From Heliopora coerulea (lineage: Eukaryota > Cnidaria > Anthozoa > Scleralcyonacea > Helioporidae): 64,000 bases of DNA. The DNA is taken from the NCBI GenBank assembly GCA_030142905.1, contig JASJOG010000610.1:1-64000 (forward strand). Direction: 5' to 3'. The notes under the pieces were generated by a model that had not been told where the DNA came from, did no database searches, and worked only from the letters and a program-made list of their open reading frames with translations. Of this stretch, positions 10,801 through 20,699 are shown in pieces. The stretch's first letter is position 1. Each line of letters opens with the position of its first letter. Both the position numbers and the translations under genes were made by a program.

Positions 10801-13800
10801 GAAGGATCAAAGTCATGCAATTGTTGAGTACCCAGCACCCTTAAAGCTAGAGGTTGATGTCTGAATCAACATTTTACGATTTTTTAATGAACAGAATTTA
10901 TGTGTCCAAATAACTATATCGGAGGACCTACATTTCCCTTCTCTATAACGAAGTGGCCCTAATAAATGTTAGTTTACCGAAAGTTACGCCCCCCACGAAA
11001 GTAGCGGCCCCAGTGCGCACTGAACCCAAATTAACGGAGGAGTGCTACTTTGGGAATTCTACGGTAAAATCCCAAGCTGGAAATTAATAGGTTGTATAGA
11101 GAGTCTTTATTTATACTGGATAACCCTATCAGTTACCTAAGCTGTTCTCCCTCGAGATCGAGTAAGGGCCACCCCTCATAAATCCAGTGTTGTTACAGGA
11201 GAAACCGGATTACCCAGAGAAAACCTGCGATGCTTGGTTGAGTCAAACTAGTTACCTGATTAGAGTGACAAAGGTCACTCTAATCAGATAACTGCACGGA
11301 GCCGAAATCGAATCCTAGTCACAGTGGTGAGAGACACGTACACTACCACTGTACCACCAGTACCTCCAAAGAATGTGACACAGCCGTGCATGGCGTCGGT
11401 TAGAAAACAAACGCCAGCCCACTTGTGGCTGCGTGACTGCTGCTGGCTCCAACAATCCCCAACGGGGCGTATCTACCCAGTACGAAACCTAGATTCACCC
11501 CCTAGCAGTATTTTTGAGCAATGCTCGTGATGGGCGTCGCACAAAAATGCAACTTTATTCTGCTTACCGTGCTCGAATCAGTGTCGATTGCAGAGTCTCT
11601 GCTTGCCAACAATCCCTCGCGAGCATCCGTCTCCAACCTGTTCTCAATCTTCTCCTTTAGAAACTTTAGTTCTTCCATAGATTTATTCTGTTCTCGTCGG
11701 ATCTGATCTGTGTCCTTCAAAAGCGCCGCCAGATCGCTCACCGCTCGATCACGCTGCTGCCTCAACACGTCGCACGTCGCTTTCGCCTCGTCCCTTTCTT
11801 TCGCCATCTTATCTCGTTCGGTGAACGACCAATCCCGGCGCTTCTTAGACACCTCCGCTTCGCTTAGGGCGTTGGCGAGTTCCTTCGATAAGGCATCGAA
11901 TTTCTTGCGCAGATTCTCCGCATCCTTCTCTTCTCCTTTGAACGTCTCGTTGCGTTGTTTCGCCTCAAAGCACTCCCGAAGGATCTTATCCCTGTGGATG
12001 ATGGCCTCGTGTCTCTCTCTCCGGGCAGCATCACGCTCTTCTTTAAACATCTCGCAGTCATCTGTTGCCATGTCTTTTTGCCTCGTTAGTTCCTCTTTGT
12101 CAAGAACCAACTGTTTTATCTGTTGTTTCAACAGGTATAACTCTTTCATAGCCTTGTCCCGTTGACCGTTAACAATGGACAAGTCGTTACAAATTATGTC
12201 TTTCTCCTGCAAGACTTTCTCCATCTCTTCTTTCAATTTTTTGTTTTCACTTTGAGCCAGGCTGAGATCTTCCTGAAGCTTATCCATCTCCTTATGCACA
12301 CCATCTCTCTCGCTCATCACCAGCCTGTACTCGCTCAATGCGCTGTTTCGTTCTTCCTTCAACTTGGTGAGTTCTCTCGTCGCCTTCAGCTGCAACGCCA
12401 TAGCTTGGCCGGTTTCCTTCACAGCAGCATCACGGTGCTGCTCGGCTTGATGCACTCTGTTCAGCACAATTTCTTTCTCGTGCATTGACTTCTCGTAATT
12501 TCTTTTCATCACCGAGTACTGTTGCTTCAAGTAAGCCCGTTCATTTTCGGTTGTTTCCAGTTCCTTTGAAACGGAGTTGAGTTGCTCCTTGACTTCGGAA
12601 AAGCTGTCTTCCAGCCTCTGATATTTATCAACGTTATGGCGAAACTCCACTCTTAACTTATCGTACATCGCCTTTAATCCCTCGTGCTCTTTCGACAGCA
12701 TGTCGTCGTTTTCTTGATTCCAAGGCTTACCTCTCTTCCCTCGAAGTTCGTTCATTTCTTTCTTTTCTTGTTCTCGAAGAAGGATAATTTCCTCGTAGTC
12801 TTGTTTCAATTTTTCTCGTTCCTTTTCACTCGCGTTTAATTTTTGGCTCAGCATCTGTGCCTCCCTCACCAACTGATCGCATTTGTTCAACCCGACTAAA
12901 TGCAAGTTTCGAAAATGTTCGGACTCCATCAACTGGTTGTTGCACTTTTCCGCCAAATCCTCCGATTGTCTCTTGTGAATTTCCAGCTCCTTCACAATAT
13001 TCTCGTAGTTCTGTTTTATCAAGTCGTATTCTCCTTCCTTTTCTTCGTCTAAAACTCGCTTAGCATCCTTTTGCAACCCGTCTCCTTCGCTCATTCTTTC
13101 GCTGTTCACCACCAACTCAGCAACACTTCGTTCTTGCTCCATTTTCTGGAGCTTAAGTACAACGCTGTCGTATTTCTTCTGAATCACCTTGAGCTCAGTT
13201 TTAAGAGCAGTCGTTTCCTTGCAAGAGTCATGTTCACTCATACTAACACTTCGATGGACATTGCTCTGCCTTGAACCTAAACGAAGGAAGATGAAAATTT
13301 TCACCGACCGTCTATCTGTCATATTAGGGAGTTTAAGCAAACATTACGACAACATGTTCTTACAATAGAAATTTTCATTTAAAACAATAGGAATGAATAA
13401 TTTGAAGTCCAAAGAGTATTTTGAACACTGTCCTACTTCTACACAGTACGTCGTCGTGCACATTGCCACGGTTCCACGACTACGTTGACACACAATAGGT
13501 AAGACGTTTCGGATCTTTAAAACGTTCACATGCTGACCTGACCTGCTGAGAAGAGTTTCGAGAGGTGCAAACAACGTTCACAATTTATTACAACGTCAGG
13601 AGAATGTTATTTTATTCAAATGTGTAAAGTTCTGGGTTCGTGCACTATCGGCTCATCAAAATTCCACGACTTTTCCATGACTTTCCATGACCATATTTGC
13701 AAAAATCCATGGCCTGGAAAAGCTAGAAACAACGAAACAAGCTGAACAGGGGCTCCATCAAACCACACAGGTAACTGGGACCCAGTCTCTGAATTGAAGT

Positions 13801-16800
13801 GCACGGCCAAGCTATGATAAATTAAGGTTACGAGTATCGTAGATACAATTTTTGCGATATTTTTCACGTTCATTGGCAGCCTCAAGAAACCTGAAAATGT
13901 GAGCAAAGAAAATTGAGATAGACTTATTCATTGATCCAGAAGAAACTAATTTTTCATGACTTTCCACGACTGACACTAATTTTCCAGGTTTTTCAGGCCC
14001 GGATTGTGACATTTTGATTTTCCATGGCTTTCCAGGTTTTCCATGACCCGTACGAACCCTGAAAGTTTAACTAATGCCCTCACCGTGCTAGCTTGCTTAA
14101 ACTCCCTGTTACATAGGGAGTGCTGCGTAGGCAGTTGTATATCAAATAGTTGTATACAAAGTTGTATATCAAATAACAGTAATATAAAAGGAGTGCTGCA
14201 TAGGCAGTTGTACATCAAATAGTTGTATATATATAGTTGCATATCAAATAAAAGTAATACAAAAGGAGTGCTGCAAGGCCAGCTGTACATCAAATAGTTG
14301 TATATATAGTTGTATATCAATTCTCAAATTCATTAGTAATTCATAAAGCAAAAACAAAAGAAATACATAATTAATCAGTATTTAGAAATCGAAGGAAGAT
14401 TACAGCAGAATTTTTCCAACTCTCGGCTGGATTTTCGCCTACTATACTGGTTCGTTTGAGAGGCAATTTCAAACACTCGTTTGGTGTTCCTCCTCCGATT
14501 TCTAGATACCTAGAAGCTCGTTAAAACCCAGCTCCGCCTCGTTTTTGTCCTCCCCAGGACATATGTCCTCGGAAATTTCTGAGAAAATTTGGCCCCCTTC
14601 CTACGTGCGCCGTACGCTCAGACATCGAGAAGCCATTTTCCGAAGCCAAGTTTCTGAAGATTGCTGAGAGAATTTAGATGTTAAAATTGACTGGATAATG
14701 TGGTTTATTTGCAGGAAGTATACAAGGAAGGTCACTCCTGCTTCGCCAACACTCTTGTGTATAACTTTACGTTTCACTCCGACGAATGGCCGTCGGTCCT
14801 CATTTTCCTTCGCGATGTGTTTTCTGGTTTTTGTTTATGTAAACCTCTGTGACACGAAGCTGAGTGTGTTCTGAGAAGAGGAACAAATCTCTGAAGATGG
14901 GGATATATTTCCTAGGGAATTTGTTCCAGGGTGGACATATCTTTTTTGGGGGAAATATTTCCTGTGACACTGGGGAAATTTTGCTTTGTGAAAAGGAAAA
15001 TCATTGAAAAAAAAATGTTCCTCAAAACCTCTAGAAAGAATCAACTATGTAATTTTCCAAAAGCCAGGCAGATAGTAAAACCACTGAGTTCTTCAAACTC
15101 AGATGGAAAGCAAAAGTTACAAACACGGGGTGGTTTACCTAATGGACATACTGTATGTCTGGACTAATGTCTGGCCACAATATGGCAGTCTTAAATGCAG
15201 TGGAGATGAAAAGTGGATGTTACAGTATGATAGACGACATGTAGATATTTGTCAAAGTAAAATCATCAGAAAAGGTTTTGGGTATCCAGACAGGGTTTGA
15301 ACTCACAACTGATTGATGGTCAGTGAAATGTTATCACCATTGCAGTGCCATGCAAGTTTTTCAGAGGGGCATCTGAAATGGCAGGCAATTTTCTAATATT
15401 GCCAAACAACACCACAATTTTCATTGGCAGTTTCCTTGACAAGCTTGCAAATGTTTTTCGCAGACTGTCTGGCTGATTCCTCACATGCTAAGGGGTTGAA
15501 AAACTCAAAATATTTTGGGTTATATTTCAGAATTTTGAAGTAGTTCATGTGCACTTTAGATATCCAATTTAACATTTAAAAATAATCTCAAACTTGATAA
15601 ATGCTGGTTTGGAATTTTATTTATCTAGATTTGGAATTTTAAACATCAAATTAAAGGCAAAATTAAATTAGAATTTTTACTGTAAAAAAAACCAAAAACA
15701 AACAAAATCATATTTTATCCTTTTCTTTTGCAAAAGAATACCTTTTAAATTTAGCCCATTAAGGGGCAAGGGCACACTCTAATATTTTACTCTTGCTAAT
15801 GCCAGATGATTTTACAATGTACTAGTCACAGGAATGAGCCCTGCTCCATAGCAAGTTAACAGCTATCTACTTAACCCATTAAGGTTCAAGGGCACACTTT
15901 AGTATTTCACTCTGCCTCACACCAGACAATTTTATTCATCAAGAGGAAGAGCCCCATCTCATAATAAATTACAATTACACTCCCACACCTTTTTAGTTTT
16001 AGTGTTCTTGGCATTTTTACTTTAATTTCTGATAGGCTTCCATTCTAAATTCTGTCTTATCAACATCAGTATACATGTATCCATGTATTTACTTGGTGTT
16101 TAAGACATTACTATAAATGCAGAGGATAACCAAATAGGCTTCTTTACTCAAATCAGGGACAAGCAGTAATCTTTTAAGCTCCTTACTGCTGAGTGAGCTT
16201 CTACAATCTTTTTTTTTGAAAATAATTGGAGGGTATACTTTTATTTCAGAATCATCCTCAGTGATACATGAACAGAAATTTTTTTTCTCGATAATATGAC
16301 ACTGCCAAAGTCAACTAAAAATGTTGACGAGCAGGATTTGAACATGCACCTTCAGGATACTGGTCTGCTGCTCTACTTGTTGAGCTCTGAAGTCCACAGG
16401 GACTGGAGGCAAGTTTTTATCCAACTTCAGTACACAAGATATTCCTACAACAACTTGATGCTTATTCATGAGAGGATGTGCAGTGTTTCAATTCTACTTC
16501 ACAATCATCATCAGAGATACATGAACAGAAATTTTTTCATGATAATCTGACACTGCTGATAATCTGACATAGTGATAACCTGACAATATGTATACTTTTA
16601 TTTTTTAAATTTTACCAGTTTTAGTAACTGTTAATATTATTAAGTGTTAATATAAAAAATAATTCATAATGTTATCATATACCTATACAAACAGCACCAT
16701 ATTAACTTAACATGCGAGGAAAATATTGAACTGATGCAAAAGCTTGTTTATTTGCACTTTTTTTTTAAAAAATGCCCTAGAGGTGGTTAGTGAGTATCTG

Positions 16801-19047
16801 GTAGTTAGTGTCATTAAAACTGTATCTGTCATACAGTCCTGTACAACAGAATCAATTTAAAAATATAACATGATAACATGCAATTTAAAAGAAGCTCCCT
16901 CAACCAGGTAAAATATCTATAAGCATTTTAACAAGCTGCTATGCTTGCTTGCTTGCTTAGTATTCTGCCATTAGGGAGGTCCCTGGCTCCCATCTCCAAG
17001 CTATTCTAATATGTGTCATAAATTCTTCAAACATCAAAACACTTACAGATTTGTCGCCCTTCCTTGTCCCACTCAGAGTGCTTTGTACTATTTTTAGCAA
17101 TGCGGCCTGATCCTTGAAAAGAAATAATTTGAGTTGATAACAAATCTTAATATCCTGGCAACAAATGTTAGGAATGTTGTTTATTCATTTCTTGCATGCA
17201 CAAGCTCTGATATATGACAGACAATACACAACAGAACCTTCAACCTTCTTACAATCAAGTGCACCTCACTTAAAACCACCAGGTTATAGATTTGATCCCA
17301 GACAGTGTATAAGAAACATTTTTTGAAGACCTGAGCTTTATGGAAATTCACATATCATATATTCTTGAAATATTCATTAATTTTGTCCTTGATGGGACTT
17401 TGAGAAAAATCCATGCATAACTGATTATACTAAGAAAATTAATGACAATTAAACCATGGAGTTATGGCAAAACCAGGAGTAGGACTGGATATCAAATTAG
17501 GGTTTTGAACCAGGAAAAGCCTAACCTACAGTATGTATGCTGACATTAACCTAGAATTGGACTCAACAACAGCATGTGCATGTTCCTTCAGAGCAAATAA
17601 GAACCATTGTCATGACAAACAAGAGTCTCAAGGAAGTTTCTAGCAGGAACAATCTGATACTTGATCCTCAATGTTTAGCTCTACAACTGAAGACAAGTGG
17701 ATGCTGCAAGTTATTGAAGATTTCATTTATTCACTTTTCATCACCTTGTCATTTCAACATTGTGCTCTAAGGCATCTGATTTCTTTGGAAGTGGAAAATG
17801 TTGACAATGAGAAATCCATGAATGAGAATTAATACTTTCACCAGTTTTCAGCAATCGCAGAATAAGTACTACTCTTTCATTTGTCGTATGACTGAGTAAT
17901 GTTGGTATTGTAATTTTGTAAGTTCAATACATGTACATGTACCAGAAAGTGACTAATGACTTCCCAGGAAAGTGGGTCTGTTAGTACCAGCATTCAACAA
18001 TGTGATTGCACCTGGGCCCAAACAACCAACATATCCTTGTTTGTGCATCATATTGTTGAGTCAACCTACCTTTAAATGCTTATGTAAAAGAAGCTTAACT
18101 AGAGAAAGATTAGAAGTGAATTTTGAAGTAACGGAAAAGGCGAAATGTGTATTTCAAAGAAGACTAACGCGGTAATAGCTCCCGTTTTAATGCGTGTTTC
18201 ATTGGTCACACTGTAAACGTCTCTGAAAAATTTTAATTTATGAGGTAAACAGATTCGGTACTTTGACTACAGGACAAAGCTTTAGGATCAAGCTTTGTCG
18301 ACAGCATCAAATTACCAAAGTAATGGCTTCAATCATCACGGCGACAAAATAAACTTGAAATACTCGAACGTTATGAGTCTAAGTCTTGACAACCTTATTT
18401 TAGATTCAATCAAAACATTAGTTCCATCTCAATTCCCTCCGTCTCAAACATCAAAATGGAACCAGACATATAAGTCAAATATTGATGTCTGGTAACCGTG
18501 CCTCAATATCCCTGGTTCTATTAAAATGGATGTTTATTTACCATGATGACCTAACGACAAATTGGAAGATAATTTAAGTTCTAATTGAATACTAAGAAAT
18601 GCTCCTATCAATTTCTAAAAAGTACACTTTCTCTTTAAAGCCAAAGAACTGGGAGTTATTGATAAAAGCTTGATGGTAGCTACTGAGTGAAGTCGCATAT
18701 ACACAGCCGGCGAGACCTGTTACACAGTATCTAAACTCATGTAAATATCCAGTACCTGAAAACATGTTCTTCGGTGGTTCCATCCCCAAAAACATACAGT
18801 TGAGCATGTACGGATAAGTTGTCTCGAGAATCACACAAAATCGTTTAAATTTGTCATAGCCCTTGGTCTTAAGTAAGTCTAACAGTCTGTCAATTCGGTG
18901 GCTTCCCACTTCACTTTCAATTGTTTGCCAGTCGGCGTCACTCAAAATATGGCTAACAAGCAGAGAAGACGAAAGGCGTTCGATGCTGACAGCTTGTCGA
19001 AATTTATCCCGATTTCTGTCAATTATTCGTTTGTATTCCTCGTCCAT
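1742..19047 (-). CDS. DLG5: DLG5 (discs large homolog 5), spliced, 3' part outside window
   Basis: Membrane-associated guanylate-kinase-family scaffold; in other animals it acts at cell junctions and in polarity, cadherin delivery and Hippo/Hedgehog signalling. Eleven exons were joined by hand: 19047-18756, 17112-17047, 13276-11568, 10463-10431, 9227-9127, 8006-7907, 7827-7749, 6758-6655, 5485-4050, 2886-2730, 1844-1742. All have AG/GT borders and the phases match at every junction, giving about 1393 residues with no stop. Order: CARD (about 1-92), coiled coil (about 125-675), PDZ1 (about 706-772), PDZ2 (about 783-860), Ser/Pro-rich linker, PDZ3 (about 1310-1393). The RDSAIDTDS motif at the end of the coiled coil, RPKSAP in the linker and FNGIN in PDZ3 are DLG5 hallmarks. 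PDZ4, SH3 and guanylate kinase must lie left of base 1. Introns hold SINEs, a TIR element and a tandem duplication of a PDZ3 exon end. Confidence 0.93.
1975..2175 (+). repeat. Dispersed repeat, GTTTATACGTGCGATTTTG type (copy 1)
   Basis: Closely similar to 46480-46670 in the same orientation (shared TGTCATC-TGGTGTATGTAAT, CTATGCAGCAA, ATATCCGCTTATGATTC, AAACATACTC-AAGAT). The ends GTTTATACGTGCGATTTTG and GCACGTGCAAACAGCCC are imperfect inverted repeats. Confidence 0.75.
2730..2886 (-). CDS. DLG5: DLG5 exon 10: first half of PDZ3
   Basis: Encodes KHEGIRKLHIEKSSYPLGIQ, then IAQGSTGGIFVTSVTEGSIA and QRAGLRYGDQILE. PLGIQI is the binding loop and GLRYGDQILE the PDZ core. The acceptor is CCTTTAG and the donor GAG|GTAATG. 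The first 50 or so bases plus the acceptor are the template of a tandem array in the intron upstream (see the repeat at 3014-3860). Confidence 0.93.
2835..3860 (-). repeat. Tandem array of DLG5 PDZ3 exon 5' ends
   Basis: The start of exon 10 with its acceptor (2835-2898) recurs at 3014-3078, 3453-3518, 3643-3710 and 3791-3860, each with its purine-rich intron flank; the period is about 150-190 bp once an inserted element (3169-3440) is removed. Copies keep the TTTAG-like acceptor and still read HEGIRKLYIEKNVYPL (3014 copy) or decayed versions. No copy keeps the rest of the exon or its donor. The minus-strand frame at 3632-4006 is part of this array and not a gene. Confidence 0.85.
3169..3440. 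mobile_element. TIR element with CACATGTG internal palindromes (copy 1)
   Basis: 272 bp with ends CCCTTACAAAAATTTCACA and, inverted, CTCTTACGAAAATTTCACA. The interior is many variants of TTTCACATGTGAAA. It interrupts a unit of the DLG5 tandem array; neighbouring units give the empty site (GTGG-CGGTAAAA), suggesting a CG dinucleotide target duplication. Confidence 0.75.
4050..5485 (-). CDS. DLG5: DLG5 exon 9: end of PDZ2 and Ser/Pro-rich linker
   Basis: A 1436-bp exon. It opens VNGSPVNALSQAETEDLL and LVLEVQRKSK, the last third of PDZ2, followed by about 440 residues of Ser/Thr/Pro-rich, mostly disordered linker. Recognisable linker motifs are RPKSAPVIRP, NVPHFTVHSRP and repeated SLPRR and TLPRR sites, which look like basophilic kinase or 14-3-3-type sites (inference). 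The donor is GACAA|GTTAGT, weak but supported by the AA+A lysine junction with exon 10. Confidence 0.92.
5846..5968. mobile_element. Palindromic MITE, AGTGAAATGTCGGACC arms
   Basis: AGTGAAATGTCGGACC (5877-5892) pairs with GGTCCGACATTTCACT (5927-5942), and outer ends TTATTGACCTCGC and CGGGCAATAA are also roughly inverted. Related decayed sequence at 35170-35230. Confidence 0.65.
6655..6758 (-). CDS. DLG5: DLG5 exon 8: PDZ2 core
   Basis: Encodes ELGILIDSRKTISWIKPGSV and then ADHEHNLSVGDKIIS. LGILI is the binding loop and beta-B strand, and LSVGDKI is the canonical PDZ turn. The acceptor is TTTTTCAG and the donor TCT|GTAAGT. PDZ2 has a short beta-B/beta-C turn. Confidence 0.88.
7180..7328 (-). 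mobile_element. tRNA-derived SINE, type A (copy 3)
   Basis: Minus-strand copy: GAGTCTTGGTAGTTCAATGG, then GGTCATCAGAAGGTTGCGGG and TTCGATCCCC, then the CTGAGCCCC-complement body. Sits in a DLG5 intron. Confidence 0.75.
7749..7827 (-). CDS. DLG5: DLG5 exon 7: PDZ1 end and PDZ2 start
   Basis: Encodes TVKRRKLSGGNKTNFPLIHL and then TVTRGK. TVKRRK closes PDZ1 (the matching vertebrate segment also ends in a VRRRK-type basic run) and the HLTVTRGK strand begins PDZ2. The acceptor is TTGTAG and the donor AAAAG|GTATAG, which is non-optimal at +4. Phase 0 in, phase 1 out. Confidence 0.85.
7907..8006 (-). CDS. DLG5: DLG5 exon 6: second half of PDZ1
   Basis: Encodes RVNDCLLRVNNLDVTSLKYE and then KAVEAIHVGECLNL, the beta-D/E and alpha-B part of PDZ1. 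The GTGTAG acceptor completes an Arg codon from exon 5 and the donor is CTG|GTAAGT. The following intron is only 79 bp. Confidence 0.9.
9127..9227 (-). CDS. DLG5: DLG5 exon 5: first half of PDZ1
   Basis: Encodes GSSSEDLGFNIATSKSSIVV and then TNVAKGSLADGKLR. DLGFNI fills the carboxylate-binding-loop position of a PDZ domain (usual pattern GLGF) and KGSLADGKLRVND is the alpha-A/beta-D core once joined to exon 6. The acceptor is TATAG and the donor AAG|GTGAAG. Phase 0 in, phase 2 out. Confidence 0.88.
10431..10463 (-). CDS. DLG5: DLG5 exon 4: 33-bp microexon
   Basis: Eleven codons, DWETELVSLEK, between TTTTAAG and GTAAGCC. DLG5 has a WETE-containing segment directly after the SAIDTDS motif, and this exon supplies it in the right place and phase (0/0). 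The acceptor is preceded by a very T-rich tract on the minus strand (A-rich at 10470-10512 on the plus strand), a suitable pyrimidine tract for a microexon. Confidence 0.8.
11101..11366 (-). mobile_element. tRNA-derived SINE, type B (copy 2)
   Basis: Reverse-oriented copy with the same tail (TTTATTTATACTGGATAACC on the plus strand) and head. It differs by a hairpin (about 11248-11292) in which CTGATTAGAGTGAC is followed by its own inverted copy, replacing the usual CACATGTGA segment. Confidence 0.75.
11568..13276 (-). CDS. DLG5: DLG5 exon 3: long coiled coil
   Basis: A 1709-bp exon encoding about 570 residues, almost entirely charged heptad coiled coil (repeated EERD, KERD and QRDKA blocks). 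The 3' end carries RRDWSFTERDKMAKERDEAK and RDSAIDTDSST, very close to the segment of vertebrate DLG5 just before PDZ1. The acceptor is TTTAG|GTTC and the donor ACG|GTAAGC, and phase 1 in, phase 0 out fits its neighbours. Several long opposite-strand frames over this exon (for example 11710-12165) are shadows of the biased coding sequence. The exon is unusually long for this gene; vertebrates split the region into several exons. Confidence 0.93.
13632..14061. mobile_element. TIR element of the CATGACTTTCCA type with 6-bp target duplication
   Basis: Ends CTGGGTTCGTGCAC and, inverted, CAGGGTTCGTACGG, flanked on both sides by AAAGTT (13626-13631 and 14062-14067). The interior is variants of TTTTCCATGACTTTCC and TTTCCAGG. 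Non-coding, 430 bp; lies between DLG5 exons 2 and 3. Confidence 0.75.
14096..14325. repeat. About 70-75 bp tandem repeat, three copies
   Basis: Unit GGAGTGCTGC..AGGCAGTTGT followed by ATATCAAATAGTTGTATATA; the third copy is truncated. Lies in a DLG5 intron. Confidence 0.85.
15270..15360 (-). mobile_element. tRNA-derived SINE fragment, type D
   Basis: Minus strand TGGCACTGCAATGGTGATAA and GTTGTGAGTTCAAACCCTGT resemble A and B boxes. Single copy in the window. Confidence 0.4.
15757..15985. repeat. Two tandem copies of a CCATTAAGG...GGGCACAC repeat
   Basis: Copies begin at about 15757 and 15874, both CCCATTAAGG followed by CAAGGGCACAC and then ATTTTACTC or ATTTCACTC and CCAGA. The distant resemblance to the GACGAGTAAAATCGTCTGG family at 24418-24500 and 46374-46470 suggests one dispersed element family. 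Confidence 0.6.
16240..16470 (-). mobile_element. tRNA-derived SINE, type C (copy 1)
   Basis: On the minus strand, AAGTAGAGCAGCAGACC and GTGCATGTTCAAATCCTGC look like tRNA A and B boxes. The flanking body (AATCATCCTCAGTGATACAT on the plus strand) is repeated nearby at about 16500-16525. Confidence 0.5.
17047..17112 (-). CDS. DLG5: DLG5 exon 2 (66 bp linker exon)
   Basis: A short exon between a CAAG acceptor and a strong GTAAGTG donor. Phase 1 at both ends joins exon 1 and exon 3 exactly, encoding GSGRIAKNSTKHSEWDKEGR and then I and C across the junction. It is polar and likely a flexible link between the CARD and the coiled coil. No family similarity was recognised; support is splice sites plus phase. 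Confidence 0.7.
18756..19047 (-). CDS. DLG5: DLG5 exon 1: start codon and CARD
   Basis: Begins at ATG 19047-19045 in a good context (G at -3, G at +4) and runs 97 codons plus one base to a CAG|GTACTG donor. The protein opens MDEEYKRIIDRNRDKFRQ and forms an all-helical CARD-like fold, with LSDADWQTIES and LDLLKTKGYDKFKRFCVILE in the positions expected for helices 3-5. Vertebrate DLG5 has a similar N-terminal CARD-like domain, which supports the gene call. The frame stays open past the donor to 18592, but that extension is intronic. Confidence 0.85.
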
Positions 19048-19140
19048 TTCGTTGTTCTACTAAGCCATGGTTTCAAAATTCGTCAAAACAGCCTATATTG
19101 AGCAATCGACGTCGCTTAGTTTACTCCGCCATTTTGAGCA
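19048..19140 (-). promoter_or_regulatory. DLG5 5' leader with two minimal uORFs and a YY1-like motif
   Basis: Immediately upstream of the DLG5 ATG the minus strand carries CAAAATGGCGGAG (about 19123-19135). This resembles the YY1 core seen at many animal transcription starts. Its ATG opens a three-codon uORF (ATG GCG GAG TAA, 19132-19121). A second minimal uORF, ATG GCT TAG at 19068-19060, has an ideal ACCATGG context and ends 12 nt before the main ATG. The start site itself is inferred, not seen. Confidence 0.4.
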
Positions 19141-20631
19141 CCGTCGTCTCCAGGGTGGTGCAGGGCTTCTTTTTACATTTATTTTAAAATAACCGGAAGT
19201 GAACAGTTAATAGCAAATGCGGCAAGCAGCTTACTGGACTTTAACTTTAATACTGAAGGAGTTTTGTTTCATCTGACTTTTTCATCCAAATCAAAAACAA
19301 TCAATAATCTGAAATTTCATGAGCATCACTGAGCACTGGAAACGCTGTGTTCTAAAGAAAAAGTCGACTCCTTTAGAATTCTTAATTTTATCGTCGACTC
19401 GCTTATAAGACTTGCGCAGATCTTTCTTGGGATATTACATTATCCATCATGTTTGTTTGGGCAAAAAATACCGTGGAAAGAATACTCTGTTCAAAGTTCA
19501 AAATTGTCTTTTACTTTCTATTACATCGTAGTGAATTTGTTTGCTATTTCTTCTGGCTGCCAACCCAGACTCAACATCGACTCTTGATTTCCCAGATCCA
19601 CTTTTAAAGTTACTTTCTGGCCGCTCTTATCAGTAGTGGCACCAAAGGGAGGACAGAGGCGGGCTGCTGTACCCCCCGTAAGGGAACCTTAACCCCCACG
19701 CCGGGGAAAAATTAACAGTTCGTCTGGGAATTTTCACTGATGATAACACATTTATGTACTGTACAAACTATGAATACTGGTTATCGATTTAGCCAAGAAA
19801 GAGAATAGACTCTTCTCTTCATGTCAAAACTAAAAGTAGACTGTTTCTATTCAGTTGCCGCGATTATTCTGCGTAAAATAACACGATGTTTTAGACCTTC
19901 AAATGTGGAAATTCTAAAGAAGGCGTGGTCTTGGACCCTCTGGTTTAGTCCCCATGTCGAGCACGTAAGTACTTGCGTCGGGAAATTCCTGGCTTCATCC
20001 CTGGCTTTTATATTCATCTTAAAATTAGTTATCTTTGAATCAGGTATATATCAATTGCTAAGATATGAATGTGATTTTTTTTCTGGCCTGAGGACGACAT
20101 TACGAGACGATTTAAGGACTTCATTCATCGTAACCATATTCGAAAACCAAACCCTAACCGTCAATAATTCTAATTCTAACCTAATTTCTATCCTAACTAG
20201 AACCGTAACCCTAAATCTGCATACCTTCAATCAAAGTTGTTGTTCAGATTTTTGACATAATACCAATTTAAGGCTTGCAAAATCCCCAACCCTTTTCCTG
20301 GTCTGAAGAGGTTATACTCAAAAATTGGACACAAATGCAAAAATGTTGAGTCACCAGAAATGCAAACAAGGAAGCCTCGAGAGCCAATGGAAGAAGTTCC
20401 GGTTTCGAATACCCTTTTATGGGACCAAAACTCGCAACTTTGCTTGTGTAAACGACTAGATTTTTCAAAAATATTGAGCTGATATGTAAAAATGAAAAGA
20501 CAGGGGCAAGTATAAAAAGTAGAGCATAGGCCACCCTAGTTCTCACAAAGTAATAAAACATGGATGGAGGCATAACGTAGTTTTGATGAGTTGTCTTAAA
20601 GATCAACATTTTCTTAATAAAATCGACTTAC

Positions 20632-20699
20632 CTCGCGACTGTGCTTATCTGTACTATCCTTTGAATGATTTGAAACGGTGTCGGCGAGCTTTTTGTTTC
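20632..20699 (-). other. Orphan exon-like segment upstream of DLG5
   Basis: A 68-bp segment with textbook borders (TTCACAG acceptor, GTAAGTC donor) is open in two frames. In the frame matching DLG5 exon 2 phase it reads GNKKLADTVSNHSKDSTDKH then SRE, loosely like DLG5 exon 2 (both begin with a phase-1 Gly and share an SxHS...DK pattern). It lies 1.6 kb upstream of the DLG5 start codon, so it could be a 5' UTR exon, an alternative exon, a relic of duplication, or part of another gene. Confidence 0.3.

Noticed and set aside
11710..12165. 151-codon plus-strand frame
   Set aside because: Antisense shadow of the DLG5 coiled-coil exon, caused by its biased codon use. The same applies to 12162-12488, 12857-13063 and 13071-13274.
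20268..20609. 113-codon minus-strand frame
   Set aside because: Hydrophobic, no domain, no conserved pattern; likely chance, although it lies beside the orphan exon.
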